From the NCBI RefSeq assembly GCF_002000985.1, contig NZ_CP018822.1, forward strand, positions 266,001 to 330,000: a stretch of DNA of 64,000 nt. The letters run 5' to 3'. The notes under the pieces are model-generated. The model did no database searches, was not told the origin of the DNA, and worked only from the letters and a program-made list of their open reading frames with translations. Each line of letters begins with the position of its first letter. Position 1 is the stretch's first letter. A program made the position numbers and the translations under genes. The DNA is from Streptococcus gallolyticus subsp. gallolyticus DSM 16831 (GTDB taxonomy: Bacteria > Bacillota > Bacilli > Lactobacillales > Streptococcaceae). This document shows, one piece after another, positions 25,994 through 35,063 of this stretch.

Positions 25994-26488
25994 ATGGTGA
26001 AGATTGACACGAGTGAGTGGAAATTTTTCGCTTTGTCTGAATTAGGTTTTGAAAACTTCCATGAAGAACATCTGAATAAATAAAAAACTTGAGGGAAGTA
26101 TTCCCTTTGTGACTACTGGGAAAGATAATTGAGGTGTTACCCACAATATATCGGAAATAATAGAACTCTCTATACAAAGCCAGTTACAGTTGATATGCTT
26201 GGCAATTGTTTTTATCATCTATATGATTATGCTGGAGATGATAATATTTATTTCTTTGTTAATAATGATTTATCAGAAAATAAAAAGTTATTTATCTCTG
26301 TTTCAATAAATTCACAAACTTCAAAAAGTATGCTTATATTGACCAATTTAGGCAAGGAAATGCAGATGAATTGGGAGTATAACTTCCCTGTCGATCCCCA
26401 AGGGCAGTCTGATTGGTATTATATGGAAAATTATATGCCTGAGGTTTTTGCTGATGTCAAGATGTCTTTAAACTATCTACAAGCATAA
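25994..26488 (+). pseudogene. hsdS: Restriction-type specificity subunit (HsdS-like) remnant
   Basis: From an ATG at 25994 with AAAGGAGG upstream the frame reads KIDTSEWKFFALSELGFE, then stops after 29 codons. Later frames encode TVDMLGNCFYHLYDYAGDDN, SENKKLFISVSIN, KYAYIDQFRQGNADELGV (another frame) and DWYYMENYMPEVFADVKMSL. These are typical of target-recognition domains of type I or IIG specificity proteins. At least three frameshifts are needed, so it is dead. No methylase or nuclease gene is nearby. Confidence 0.7.
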
Positions 26489-26811
26489 TAAAAGGGGCGA
26501 GCCCACTGAAAAAGTCATCGTCTAAAAAATAATATGAACAATGTAATTTAGACATTGTTCAAATAACTAAAAGACGAAAGATATTGGTCCTTCTTAAGTA
26601 AGAGCGCTATATATCATTCATTTTTTCTCTATTAGATTTTTCTAGTTTTTACTTTTCAGTGGCTTCAAAGGGGCAACTGCCTTTTTGAGTTGTTGGAGCC
26701 AAGTTTTGGCTCTTTTTACTTGTCTAGAAAGAATAGGTATTTTAAACTAAACATGACATACTGTTGGCATGGTTAGTGTGATATTATAATAGATGTAAAG
26801 GTGACAGTCAT
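26489..26811. other. Intergenic with two hairpins
   Basis: No gene. A stem GAACAATGT/ACATTGTTC (26536-26544 and 26552-26560) is nested in a CGTCT/AGACG pair. A clear plus-strand terminator GAGCCAA-gtt-TTGGCTC (26696-26712) followed by five T is present, which would end transcription from the left. Confidence 0.5.
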
Positions 26812-26960
26812 ATGAAAATAGATAGGTTAATAGGGGCTCTTTCTGTTCTGCTACAGGGAAGGTAAAGTGCCAGCATCAAAGTTAGCAGAGAAATTGAAGT
26901 GTCAAGAAGGACAGTTAACAGAAATATGAACCATCTTTGTAATGCAGGTTGGTATCCCTA
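26812..26960 (+). pseudogene. WYL-type regulator 5' stub
   Basis: The N-terminus MKIDRLIGALSVLLQ followed in other frames by KLAEKLKVSRRTVNRNMNHL-like pieces (EVSRRTVNRNMNHLCNAG in one frame) matches the DeoR-like helix-turn-helix of WYL-domain regulators. Two frameshifts and a stop break it, and the WYL domain is absent. Confidence 0.55.
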
Positions 26961-27828
26961 AAGCAAGTGGCAGTGATTGTGGCACAAAAAAGGAATCACT
27001 GGCAACAAGGAAAAATACAGTATTTCTGCCATGTGTCATCTTTGGAAAATACCACGTTTTAGCTATTATTACAAAGCCATTAAACCACTTTGGAAATAAA
27101 ACTAGAGTCAAAAGTGAAAAGCTACCTTCCTGGAAAATGGAAAACAAAGCGAGATATGATGCTAGAAAAATTAAATGACTTTTTGCAATTAAAGGTATTC
27201 ACCTCTCACGTCGTCGCATCATGAAACGTTTAAACCACCTCGTTTATTGTAGTATCAGAAGGTTGACTTCAAACCGCATTCTTAAAGGAAAAAATGAAGC
27301 CTGTGTCCAAACACTTAGATAGATAATTTGACCATCGAAAGCCGTTAGAAGTTCTGGTAACTGATTTGACCTATGTTAGAATGGGGAATACGCTGGGCAT
27401 ATGGTTGCTTCATTATTGACCTCTACAACCGGAAAAATCATCGGATTATCCTTTGTTTGGCACAAGACCGCAGACTTGGTGAAGGGAACCATTCAGAGCA
27501 TCAACCCTTGGTCTTAACAAAAGCGACTATTTTTCATCATCCGACAGAGGAAAAGAGTTTGGCAATAGCGAGTAATTAATGCCTTTAACATCACACGTTC
27601 ATTGAGTCAAGTCAAGCCGGCTATGCCATTATGCCATATCAGAGAGTATCTATCGTGCCTTCAAAATTGAGTTTACCAACCAAGAGAGGCTTTCATTTCC
27701 TAGAAAAATTAACTAATAAGACAAGAATTTATGCCCATTGGTGGAATTACCATCGTATACATGACAGCCTCAAGTATCAAACACCTATGATCATCCGATT
27801 AATCGCTTACCAAAAATACGCTTTATAA
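26961..27828 (+). pseudogene. IS3-family transposase (OrfB) remnant
   Basis: Pieces in several plus-strand frames match an IS3-type OrfB: KGIHLSRRRIMKRLNHL near 27195, VTDLTYVRMGNTLGIW near 27358 (expected DLTYV catalytic segment), and KTRIYAHWWNYHRIHDSLKY with TPMIIRL near 27720-27800, the usual C-terminus. Many stops and frameshifts. It ends just before repeat copy B. Confidence 0.65.
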
Positions 27829-27859
27829 ATTTTTTTACAAAAACGGTTGTATTTTCAAT

Positions 27860-28110
27860 CGGTCACTAACCTTTGGGAAGGACATCTCTGCTAATGTTCA
27901 GAATGCAATCGGCAAGTCACTTTTAAGGAATGGCTTGCCGATTATCTTATCTGAGTAATGGCGATTAGTGTAATGGCGATTAGTAGTTTTCCAAACATGG
28001 GCATGTTATACTTAAGAGAACAATAAACAGCTTATGAATAGCAATTTAGCAACAGATAATCGTGCAGCAGTAGTAAACTGAGGGCGGTTTCTAAGTTTTA
28101 AGTTCTTAAT
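27860..28110. repeat. ~250-bp dispersed repeat, copy B
   Basis: Second copy of the sequence at 17165-17420, same orientation. It includes a short internal duplication of TAATGGCGATTAGT near 27956-27985. The two copies bracket a 10.7-kb block of IS remnants and the GT8 operon. Confidence 0.7.
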
Positions 28111-28168
28111 TCAGAATCCCAACTTGAAATGAGCTTATCGTTTTTTAGTGATTAAGAATGATGGTCGT

Positions 28169-28792
28169 CTACTTTTTCTTTCTCATAGAACTGATAGTAT
28201 TTTTCAAGAAAACACCATAGCTTGCACCGGAGGATTTTACCGCAATAGCTTGTGCTACGATAAGTGGTACAAATAGGTTAAGCAAACCAAGGCTGACATT
28301 TGCCCATGAAAAAAGCCCTTCCTGATTCATCACGTAGAAGCCCCAGATGGAACACAGTGGTAAAATCGTGTAGGCTGTCGCCATACCTGCATTGTAAATA
28401 CCATGAATAAGTCCCTTATTATTCTTTTTCATACGAATGGCTGCGGTATGGGCTAATACCTCTACGAATCCAAGAATAAGAATGGACGTTGCTAGCCAAA
28501 TTTGATTTGTAAAAAATAATGGTACAATCCCTACATAGACTGTGAGCAATAAGAGCATGATATAGCCAATACCACTATCTACCTTTGCATTACTGTCCAT
28601 ATTGGTTTCGTTCAATTCTTCGAAGCCAAATAGTTTTTCTTCCCAAGTATGGATAGATACACAAATAAACAGGATAGATGTGACTCGTTGCAAGGCTGGA
28701 ATCTCTCCCCAGTTAAAGACTAGATAAATGCCAACGCAGATAGCAAGAACGGAAATAATAGCAAGACTATTTTTTTGAATTTTTTCAATCAT
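28169..28792 (-). CDS. HXXEE-domain membrane protein 1
   Basis: A 207-aa polytopic membrane protein with six or so hydrophobic segments. The family hallmark HTWEE is at about residues 48-52, at the end of the second helix, and further conserved-looking His residues occur in VEVLAHTAAIRMK and LIHGIYNAGM. HXXEE proteins have no established activity; the paired His/Glu residues within the membrane suggest metal binding or catalysis. AAAGGAG precedes the ATG. It diverges from a broken TetR gene. Two more HXXEE proteins occur in this window. Confidence 0.78.
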   Translation of the reverse strand: MIEKIQKNSLAIISVLAICVGIYLVFNWGEIPALQRVTSILFICVSIHTWEEKLFGFEELNETNMDSNAKVDSGIGYIMLLLLTVYVGIVPLFFTNQIWLATSILILGFVEVLAHTAAIRMKKNNKGLIHGIYNAGMATAYTILPLCSIWGFYVMNQEGLFSWANVSLGLLNLFVPLIVAQAIAVKSSGASYGVFLKNTISSMRKKK

Positions 28793-28942
28793 GAGATGGA
28801 CTCCTTTATGTTTGATGAGCTTATTATAGACTTAGTCTGGCCACTTAAACAAGACACAATTTTTGCAAAAATGTCGCTTTTTCAAAAATAAAGGTATAAA
28901 CTATACTATATTAATTACGATTATGGTGAGGAAAAGGAAACT

Positions 28943-29442
28943 AATGAATGCAAAAGAACGTATCCAAAAAGCTTTTTGGCACTATTACCAAGAAAAACCA
29001 ATTGACCAAATACGTATTAGAGAATTGACTGAAAAGCGGCCTGTAATCGTGGGACATTCTATAAATATTACATTGATATCCACGATTTATTAGAGCAAGA
29101 AGAAAACCAGCTTGTTGAAGATTTCAAAAATGGGATGCTAACCTTGTCTCAAGAAAAAATCCTCGAATCTTGGAAACTATCGTGTTACTCTACCAAACTT
29201 ACGCTTTTAAACTTTCAGCTTTTTTAAAAGCAGGGAATCGCACCATTATCTATCGCCTGAGAGATTTGACTTTAGACATGTACCAAGAAAAGAGGGAATC
29301 ACCTCTTTCAAAAGAAGAACGATTGACTATGGAATACTATTTTCATGGGCTAATCATGGCCTTTGACTATTGGTATAATCATGTTTCTGATATGACTATT
29401 GAAGAATTTCTAGCTATCTTAGGGAATATCAGAAAGATTTAG
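28943..29442 (+). pseudogene. TetR-family regulator with two single-base breaks
   Basis: The N-terminus MNAKERIQKAFWHYYQEKPI is followed, after a missing A near 29036, by ACNRGTFYKYYIDIHDLL in another frame, completing a TetR helix-turn-helix. A second one-base loss in the A-run near 29157 shifts to the frame ending at 29442 (LETIVLLYQTYAFKL to EEFLAILGNIRKI). Both breaks are in A-runs. It would have regulated the divergent HXXEE gene and/or the hydrolase. Confidence 0.75.
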
Positions 29443-29515
29443 CTTTAACTGCCATAATAGAATGAGGTCAGTTTATGAGGGTAATTTTCGATGACAATGA
29501 ATAGAGGGGAGAAAG

Positions 29516-30292
29516 ATGTCTCAATTATTTATTGAAGAGAGAGGGCAAGAGCACCATCAGACGATTATTTTCTTGCATGCGACTGGTGCTAGTGGCCATA
29601 TGTGGCACCATCATTTAGCAGTACTAGAAAGATATTTTCACTGTCTAGCGATTGATTTGCCAGGGCATGGTAGAAGCCGTGAGATAGAATGGACGAATTT
29701 TGAGGATATTACCGAGAACATAGTGGATATCATTAACAAAAAATCCCACGGGAAACCTCATCTAGTGGGACTTTCCTTGGGTGGCTCCCTCATCTTAAAG
29801 TTACTAGAAAGCCACAGTCATTTGGTGGACAAGGTCATCATTGATGGCGCCAGCCACCAGCCCATCAAGGGTTATCGGATAATGGTCATAATGGTGGGGC
29901 TGATGTCCCTGCTTAAAAACACAGCTTTCATCGAAAAGCTGCTAACAAAGATGATGGAAAAAGATGGCGTATCTAGCCAAGAAATCCAGTCCTTTTTGGC
30001 GGATATGCGAGCCGCATCCAGCAAATTTTTTCGCCGTGCCATGACTCAGGCGAATCTCTTAAGAGCTAAGCCTATCTTTCAAAGCCCTGCTCTCTTTCTT
30101 TCAGGAGGCAAGGAATCCCCCTCTATTCACGCATCACATCAGACCTTAGCTAAAGAAAATCCAGATAGCGAATGCGCCTACTATCCCGACAAAGGGCATG
30201 CCTGGCTATTCAGTGACGCCCCTACCCATATCGAGGCTGTCCAATATTTTTTACAGGGGAAGACCTTCCCAGAAAAATTAAAAGGCTTCTGA
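29516..30292 (+). CDS. Alpha/beta hydrolase
   Basis: A 258-aa alpha/beta-fold hydrolase. The oxyanion region IIFLHATGASGHMWHHH is at residues ~18-34, AIDLPGHGRS at ~46-55, the nucleophile elbow GLSLGG around residues 84-89 (Ser about 86), and the catalytic His in DKGHAW near residue 228. The substrate is unknown; relatives include esterases and lactonases. It follows the broken TetR gene by 73 bases with its own GGGAGAAAG site, and sits in the first HXXEE locus. Confidence 0.85.
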   Translation: MSQLFIEERGQEHHQTIIFLHATGASGHMWHHHLAVLERYFHCLAIDLPGHGRSREIEWTNFEDITENIVDIINKKSHGKPHLVGLSLGGSLILKLLESHSHLVDKVIIDGASHQPIKGYRIMVIMVGLMSLLKNTAFIEKLLTKMMEKDGVSSQEIQSFLADMRAASSKFFRRAMTQANLLRAKPIFQSPALFLSGGKESPSIHASHQTLAKENPDSECAYYPDKGHAWLFSDAPTHIEAVQYFLQGKTFPEKLKGF

Positions 30293-30390
30293 CGCCGCTT
30301 TTTTTTGGATGAATCCTATTAACTGTATCAAACCTTGTATAGCATAATATCATTGAATGTGCGGAACAGAATGAGTATCAGAGCTTATAA

Positions 30391-30427
30391 AATAACCAGC
30401 AATCGCGAGATTACTGGTTATTTTTTC
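30391..30427 (+). terminator. Terminator after the alpha/beta hydrolase
   Basis: Stem of 14 bp (30391-30404 with 30409-30422, one mismatch) followed by T-rich sequence. It lies ~100 bases after the hydrolase stop. Confidence 0.75.
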
Positions 30428-30582
30428 ACAAAAATTTATTTCGTTAATGCGGCATTTTCAAAAATAGATGATTCACTTACTGGGGTACCTCTTTCTCTTC
30501 TAGCTTTAATTGCTTGGTCCAACGCTCTAATCTCTGAATATGCGGCAGTTCTACAATCTTCATTTTCAGGGCAAAGTGATTT

Positions 30583-31170
30583 CTACTTCTTGTTTAGAGT
30601 ACTGTCTTCCTTCCCCTCCCCAGTTACCTCTGGCCAGTACCACAAAGTAAACAGCCTCCGAGTAATTCCTAAAAGTTCTTCGTCACTGATACTTTTCGGA
30701 TTTTTTACCTGTGCTGCCAATGCCGAAAAAATCCCTGTCAGATAAATATTCATGACTATCTTATTCTTAGGCGTATCTGCAATCGTACTGTTCATCCGGT
30801 GTAGCGTTTTTTCCTGAATTCTTCGAATAAAATGAGCTCGGTTTTGATCACTTAAAAGAACATGAAGCCGATCCTTATATTCCCTGAATTTAGATAAATA
30901 AATACGAAAGAAGTCATCATTTAGTGCATTGCTCTCCCCCAACAACGGCAAAATAGAATCCAATAGATCGTTGATGAATTCATCCTCTGCGTATTCGATT
31001 AATGCAAAGATATCTTGGAAATAACGGTAAAAAGTTGTACGGTTATATCCTGCCAAATCTGTAATTTCCCGAATCGTAATACTGTAAATGTTCTTAACTT
31101 CTGCCAGTTGGAAGCATGTAGTAATAAATACTTCCCTTGTGGCATCTGTAATCTTCGGCTGCTTTTTCAT
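30583..31170 (-). CDS. TetR-family regulator, divergent from the SDR gene
   Basis: A 195-aa regulator with an N-terminal TetR helix-turn-helix (SITIREITDLAGYNRTTFYRYF, residues ~30-51) and a mostly helical ligand domain. It diverges from the SDR-HXXEE-nitroreductase operon, and two CGACA-type palindromes lie between the genes. AGGAGAAACG precedes the ATG. Its role is most likely repression of that operon and itself in response to a small molecule. Confidence 0.87.
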   Translation of the reverse strand: MKKQPKITDATREVFITTCFQLAEVKNIYSITIREITDLAGYNRTTFYRYFQDIFALIEYAEDEFINDLLDSILPLLGESNALNDDFFRIYLSKFREYKDRLHVLLSDQNRAHFIRRIQEKTLHRMNSTIADTPKNKIVMNIYLTGIFSALAAQVKNPKSISDEELLGITRRLFTLWYWPEVTGEGKEDSTLNKK

Positions 31171-31200
31171 CGTTTCTCCTTGTCATCTACTCTTATCATG

Positions 31201-31274
31201 CGACACTTGTCTGATATTGTTGCTTGATGATTCCCATGCTAAAAAGCTATACTGTAATTGTACGACATCTGTCG
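31201..31274 (+). promoter_or_regulatory. SDR-operon promoter with two operators
   Basis: TTGATG (31224-31229), 18 bases, TATACT (31248-31253). Two related sites flank it: CGACActTGTCtG (31201-31213) and the perfect CGACA-tc-TGTCG (31263-31274). The repeat of one motif on both sides of the promoter fits binding by the divergent TetR protein. Confidence 0.78.
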
Positions 31275-31322
31275 CACGATTTCAAGTGAGTAGGCTTCAA
31301 ATATAAAGGAGGTACTTATATT

Positions 31323-32099
31323 ATGAACATCAAAGAAAATACTGTACTCATCACTGGCGGGGCGTCTGGCATTGGATATGCTCTTGCGGAAAGATTTATC
31401 AAGGAAGGAAATGAGGTGATCATCTGTGGACGAAGCATGGATAAATTGGAAGCCGCCAAAAAAAAGCTCCCAGAACTTCATATCAAGCAATGTGACATTT
31501 CCGTAGAAGCGCAACGAATTGCGCTGTTCGAGGAAGTTACAAAAGAATTTCCTGAAATCAATGTCATCGTAAACAATGCAGGTCTGCAGGTTCAAAGAGA
31601 TTTGACACAGGATGTCGACTGGAGCAGCTGTGCCAAAGAAATTGCCACAAACATGGAAGCGCCGATTCATCTGTGCACGCTGTTTGTTCCCGTACTCAAA
31701 GGAAAAGAAAATGCAACGATTATCAATGTCACTAGCGGACTCGCCTTCCTTCCAGCACCTTATGTTCCAATCTACACAGCAACAAAGGCTGGGATGCATA
31801 ACTTCACCTTCTGTCTGCGTCAGCATGTAGCAGAGTGTGGCATTGATGTTGTTGAAGTTATCCCCCCTCCAGTAAATACAAACCTTGGTGGCGCTGGCGT
31901 TCACGCAAATATCGGTGCTGATCTGAACGTATATGCAGATAGTGTCATGGACGGATTAAAAGCAGGTGACAAAGAGTTGACCTTCGGTTTCAGCACGCAA
32001 AATCATGCCAAGTCCAGAAAAGAACTAGAAGCCATGGCTGCAGCCACATGGGCAAATCGCGGTAAGATGACTCCCCCCAGTCTAAAAGAACAGAGGTAA
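31323..32099 (+). CDS. SDR-family oxidoreductase (DltE-like)
   Basis: A 258-aa short-chain dehydrogenase. The NAD(P) loop TGGASGIG is at residues ~11-18, NNAG near 88, the catalytic Ser in NVTSG near 138 and the YxxxK pair (YTATK) near 151-155. Overall similarity is to DltE-type SDRs. The substrate is unknown. An AAAGGAGG lies 8 bases before the start. It heads the TetR-controlled operon with an HXXEE protein and a nitroreductase-fold protein. Confidence 0.86.
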   Translation: MNIKENTVLITGGASGIGYALAERFIKEGNEVIICGRSMDKLEAAKKKLPELHIKQCDISVEAQRIALFEEVTKEFPEINVIVNNAGLQVQRDLTQDVDWSSCAKEIATNMEAPIHLCTLFVPVLKGKENATIINVTSGLAFLPAPYVPIYTATKAGMHNFTFCLRQHVAECGIDVVEVIPPPVNTNLGGAGVHANIGADLNVYADSVMDGLKAGDKELTFGFSTQNHAKSRKELEAMAAATWANRGKMTPPSLKEQR

Positions 32100-32104
32100 A
32101 GTAA

Positions 32105-32281
32105 GTGGCAAATATAGCACTGACAAATTTAAAAACACAACATTTTGTAAGAAGTGGCTGTGACAGAAAAACTGAACAAGAAAAACTAGACGCTCTCCTA
32201 GGTTTCGGTGATGGTTCAGTTTCCTTCACTAAAGAAAGAAAAAAGACGATAGTCGTATCGTCTGGGTGGAATAATGTATAA
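32105..32281 (+). CDS. Possible 58-aa protein between SDR and HXXEE genes
   Basis: A GTG-started frame with AGAGG upstream runs to a TAA that overlaps the next gene's ATG by 8 bases. The product (central KTEQEKLDALLGFGDGSVSF) is hydrophilic with no family that I recognise. The spacing would fit translational coupling, but this could equally be a chance frame in a 174-base gap. Confidence 0.3.
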   Translation: MANIALTNLKTQHFVRSGCDRKTEQEKLDALLGFGDGSVSFTKERKKTIVVSSGWNNV

Positions 32282-32942
32282 AAATTTTTTCAGTAAATGG
32301 TGTGATCAGATCTGGCTGTATCTTGTATACTTCCTGGGAATCCTGATGACCTGCTGTCTCATCTGGAACTGGGATACATGGGAACTAACTCGAAAACTTG
32401 CCTGCATGCTGACGATTGCGGTGACTTTACATATTTTTGAAGAAAATACATTTCCTGCCGGATTTTATTATATGAACAATTTAGGGTTTAAATCGAAAGA
32501 GCCGATGGTTTATCCTCAAAATCGCTGTACAAACATGGTCACAAATCTTGGCGCAACGATTGTACTGATGTTAGTGACATTCTACGTACAGAAAATTGAA
32601 ACGAGTGCTATGGTTCTGATTGTATTCTTCGCACTTGGTGAAACCGTTAATCATACCCTCAGTGGAATTAAAATGCAGGCTCGTTATCAAGATAAAGGGA
32701 AAAAGACAATCTACGCTCCCGGTTTGATGACTTCTTGGTTCATTCTGATTCCATTGGCAACTTCAGCACTAAAATGGCTAGTGACAAATGGTGCCAGTTT
32801 ACTTCAAATCCTAGGCGGAATCGGTATTTTTGTTGGAATCGCCGTTTTTCTCATTCTAGTACCTTTTGCCATCTCCACTCGAGTAAAAAGTAAAGAGTTT
32901 GCTTTTCGTGACAAAGGTTATTTTGAGAAATATGAAAAATAA
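32274..32942 (+). CDS. HXXEE-domain membrane protein 2
   Basis: A 222-aa membrane protein with about six helices. The HXXEE motif is HIFEE at residues ~50-54 (VTLHIFEENTFPAGFYY), and a second conserved-type His appears in ALGETVNHTLSG. It is collinear with the SDR and nitroreductase genes under the 31224 promoter. Its function is unknown; the setting with redox enzymes suggests work on a hydrophobic small molecule at the membrane. Confidence 0.78.
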   Translation: MYKNFFSKWCDQIWLYLVYFLGILMTCCLIWNWDTWELTRKLACMLTIAVTLHIFEENTFPAGFYYMNNLGFKSKEPMVYPQNRCTNMVTNLGATIVLMLVTFYVQKIETSAMVLIVFFALGETVNHTLSGIKMQARYQDKGKKTIYAPGLMTSWFILIPLATSALKWLVTNGASLLQILGGIGIFVGIAVFLILVPFAISTRVKSKEFAFRDKGYFEKYEK

Positions 32943-33071
32943 TGAAGGGAGGTTACCCCTGAAAATTCAATTATGGATGGATGACAATACCGAACGGTAG
33001 GTTGATGTCATCGCCAATGCAAGGTGTCCTCAGATAACAATACATTCAAACATAGAAAAGGAGATGTCCAC

Positions 33072-33599
33072 ATGAACGAAACCATTAAAACCCTCACAAG
33101 TCGTAAAAGTTGCCAGGCCTTCAAACCGGAACACATTTCCCGCGAAGTGCTTGACGAAATCATCGTCGCAGGATTAAACGCACCTTCCGGTATGAATTCA
33201 CAGGGAGCATTACTTCTAGCTGTTCAGGATGACGAGACGGTCGCGGAACTAGCTGCTCTAAATGCCAAAGTCGCAAGAGCTATGCTGTTAAAAATGAATC
33301 CTGAGATGGCTGCTAAGTTTCCGGACGCCCCTTTCCATGGCGCAAAAGATCTGGTTGCAGTCGTTGTCAAGAAAGGACCTACTGCCACCTATGACGGCAG
33401 CCTCGTAATCGGAAATATGCTGAATGCTGCTTGGAGTCTGGGCATTGACAGCCGTTGGGTTCATCGCGGAAAGGAAGTGTTCGCTACAGACGAAGGCAAA
33501 GCCATCCTAGCGAAAGCAGGTATCACGGAGGAAGTCGAAGGAATTGGCTTCTGCATTCTCGGCCATGCGGCACAGGAAAAGCCTAAAACAGAGATTTAA
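33072..33599 (+). CDS. Nitroreductase-family protein
   Basis: A 175-aa FMN-type nitroreductase-fold protein. LTSRKSCQAFKPEHISREVL (residues ~7-26) carries the Arg/Ser FMN-phosphate region, NAPSGMNSQ near 39 is the second FMN segment, and GIGFCILGHAA lies at the C-terminus. It uses NAD(P)H to reduce nitro or enone-like compounds in known relatives. The ATG at 33072 has AAAGGAGATG upstream, so I shorten the open frame that begins at 33024. Last gene of the SDR operon, followed by a terminator. Confidence 0.85.
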   Translation: MNETIKTLTSRKSCQAFKPEHISREVLDEIIVAGLNAPSGMNSQGALLLAVQDDETVAELAALNAKVARAMLLKMNPEMAAKFPDAPFHGAKDLVAVVVKKGPTATYDGSLVIGNMLNAAWSLGIDSRWVHRGKEVFATDEGKAILAKAGITEEVEGIGFCILGHAAQEKPKTEI

Positions 33600-33632
33600 G
33601 CCAACCGTACTTTTTATATCTAACCTATGTAT

Positions 33633-33664
33633 GATGCAGAGTCGATTTGATTCTGCATCTTTTT
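33633..33664 (+). terminator. Terminator of the SDR-HXXEE-nitroreductase operon
   Basis: An 11-bp stem (33633-33643 with 33649-33659, one mismatch) followed by five T. Confidence 0.82.
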
Positions 33665-33920
33665 ATTGGGTTTGTTTCTTGCTTTACTCCATCAAAAGTC
33701 AGGAATGGTAAATCATTCTTGCATAATCAAGCCTAGCATATATCTGCCAGAAGTATTATAATGTGAACTTTACATGGATAAAATTTTATCACCTTTTTTT
33801 ACAATATTGATATTCTCCCTATCTTTAAGAGAAAGATACTGGTAATATTGTAGCCTAAACCATATGCAGTTAATCATGCTATCCTCTGATAACCCCCGTG
33901 TGTCCTGCTAATATTATGAT
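33665..33920. other. AT-rich intergenic stretch
   Basis: No gene seen. It separates the SDR operon from the response regulator, and a partner histidine kinase gene is not found here. Confidence 0.4.
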
Positions 33921-34691
33921 TCATCTCTTGTAAAAGGATTTTGTTGCGACACCAGTCCATCCATATTTCCCTTTCATCTCACAACACAGAATCCCCTCCT
34001 GTATACTAGCTATTTTCTCTACTAAAATTCCCTCGTAGGTAGTTGTCAATAGTATAGTATTTTTACCTATTTTTATAAGACTATCTTTTACTCTACTGAT
34101 AGTCTCATTCAGCGTATTCTCTTCTACAAAGAGTTCATTATCCCAAATTTCTGATAATAATTTTTCACGAGTAATGATATTCGGGTGATGATTGAACAGA
34201 AGCTCTATCAATATCGCCTCATTTTTGGACAAATCAATTTGATTATTTTTGCACTTTATTGTAAATCTGTGCTTGTTAAAGGTACAATCTCCGCAATCAA
34301 TTTCTGTTTCACTGCGGGCATATTCACCATAAGCTCTTCGAAGTTGAGAATTGATTTTTGCAAGCAATAACTCATGTGAAAATGGTTTTATTACATAATC
34401 ATCCCCACCACTCACAATAGCTCTGATTTGATCCGCATCTTCCGCTCTTGCAGACGTAAATATAATAGGGACATTCGTTATTTTTCTAATTTCATTGCAC
34501 CAATAAAAACCATCATAGTATGGAATATTGATATCCAGTAAAATTAAGTTAGGATTATAGTCTTCAACAAAGAGGTCTATCGTCTTGAAATCTTTACAAA
34601 TACACACCTCAAAATCGTACCTGACAAGATACTCTTTTACAATAGCTGCTAAATCTGAATCATCTTCTATGATGCCTATTTTAAATGTCAT
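33921..34691 (-). CDS. Orphan OmpR-type response regulator with extended C-terminus
   Basis: A 256-aa two-component response regulator. The receiver has the acidic pair in IIEDDSDL, the phospho-acceptor Asp in LILLDINIP near residue 52, the Thr/Ser in IIFTSAR and Lys in YVIKPF. The winged-helix DNA-binding domain follows (LSKNEAILIELLFNHH, TLNETISRVKDSL) and would normally end at about TTYEGILVEKI. A further ~27 residues with two adjacent Cys follow and are unusual. No histidine kinase is adjacent. It diverges from the adhesin gene. Confidence 0.85.
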   Translation of the reverse strand: MTFKIGIIEDDSDLAAIVKEYLVRYDFEVCICKDFKTIDLFVEDYNPNLILLDINIPYYDGFYWCNEIRKITNVPIIFTSARAEDADQIRAIVSGGDDYVIKPFSHELLLAKINSQLRRAYGEYARSETEIDCGDCTFNKHRFTIKCKNNQIDLSKNEAILIELLFNHHPNIITREKLLSEIWDNELFVEENTLNETISRVKDSLIKIGKNTILLTTTYEGILVEKIASIQEGILCCEMKGKYGWTGVATKSFYKR

Positions 34692-35063
34692 ATATATCTC
34701 CTGAATCAAACAGAGTCACAATTATTTACAGAAATAAAAGTTTTCTCCTTGTAGAATATTCCACTATTCTCATTAAATTTAGTTTTACCACTATAAAATA
34801 GCCATAGTGAAGATTGTTCTTTTTGGAACAAACAACTAGGAAGACTGTACTGAAACCCATTAATACTAAAAACTCTTTTTATTATAATGGTAGTATTATA
34901 TCAAAATAACATTACAAATAGAAATACAAGGTATAATGAGAAAATATGGTGGATTGAATAATAGACATAAAAGTTACGTTAACCCCTTGAAACTACTTGA
35001 TTTTTCTAGTAGAATGGTAACGGTATATTTAAATACCTAATAGTAAAAAATGGAGTTTTTGAT
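34692..35063 (+). promoter_or_regulatory. Region upstream of the adhesin with its promoter
   Basis: A 370-base intergenic region. The adhesin promoter is TTGAAA (34987-34992), 17 bases, TAGAAT (35010-35015), about 50 bases before the start codon, where GGAG precedes the ATG. The rest is AT-rich and could hold sites for the divergent response regulator, but I see no clear repeat. Confidence 0.65.
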
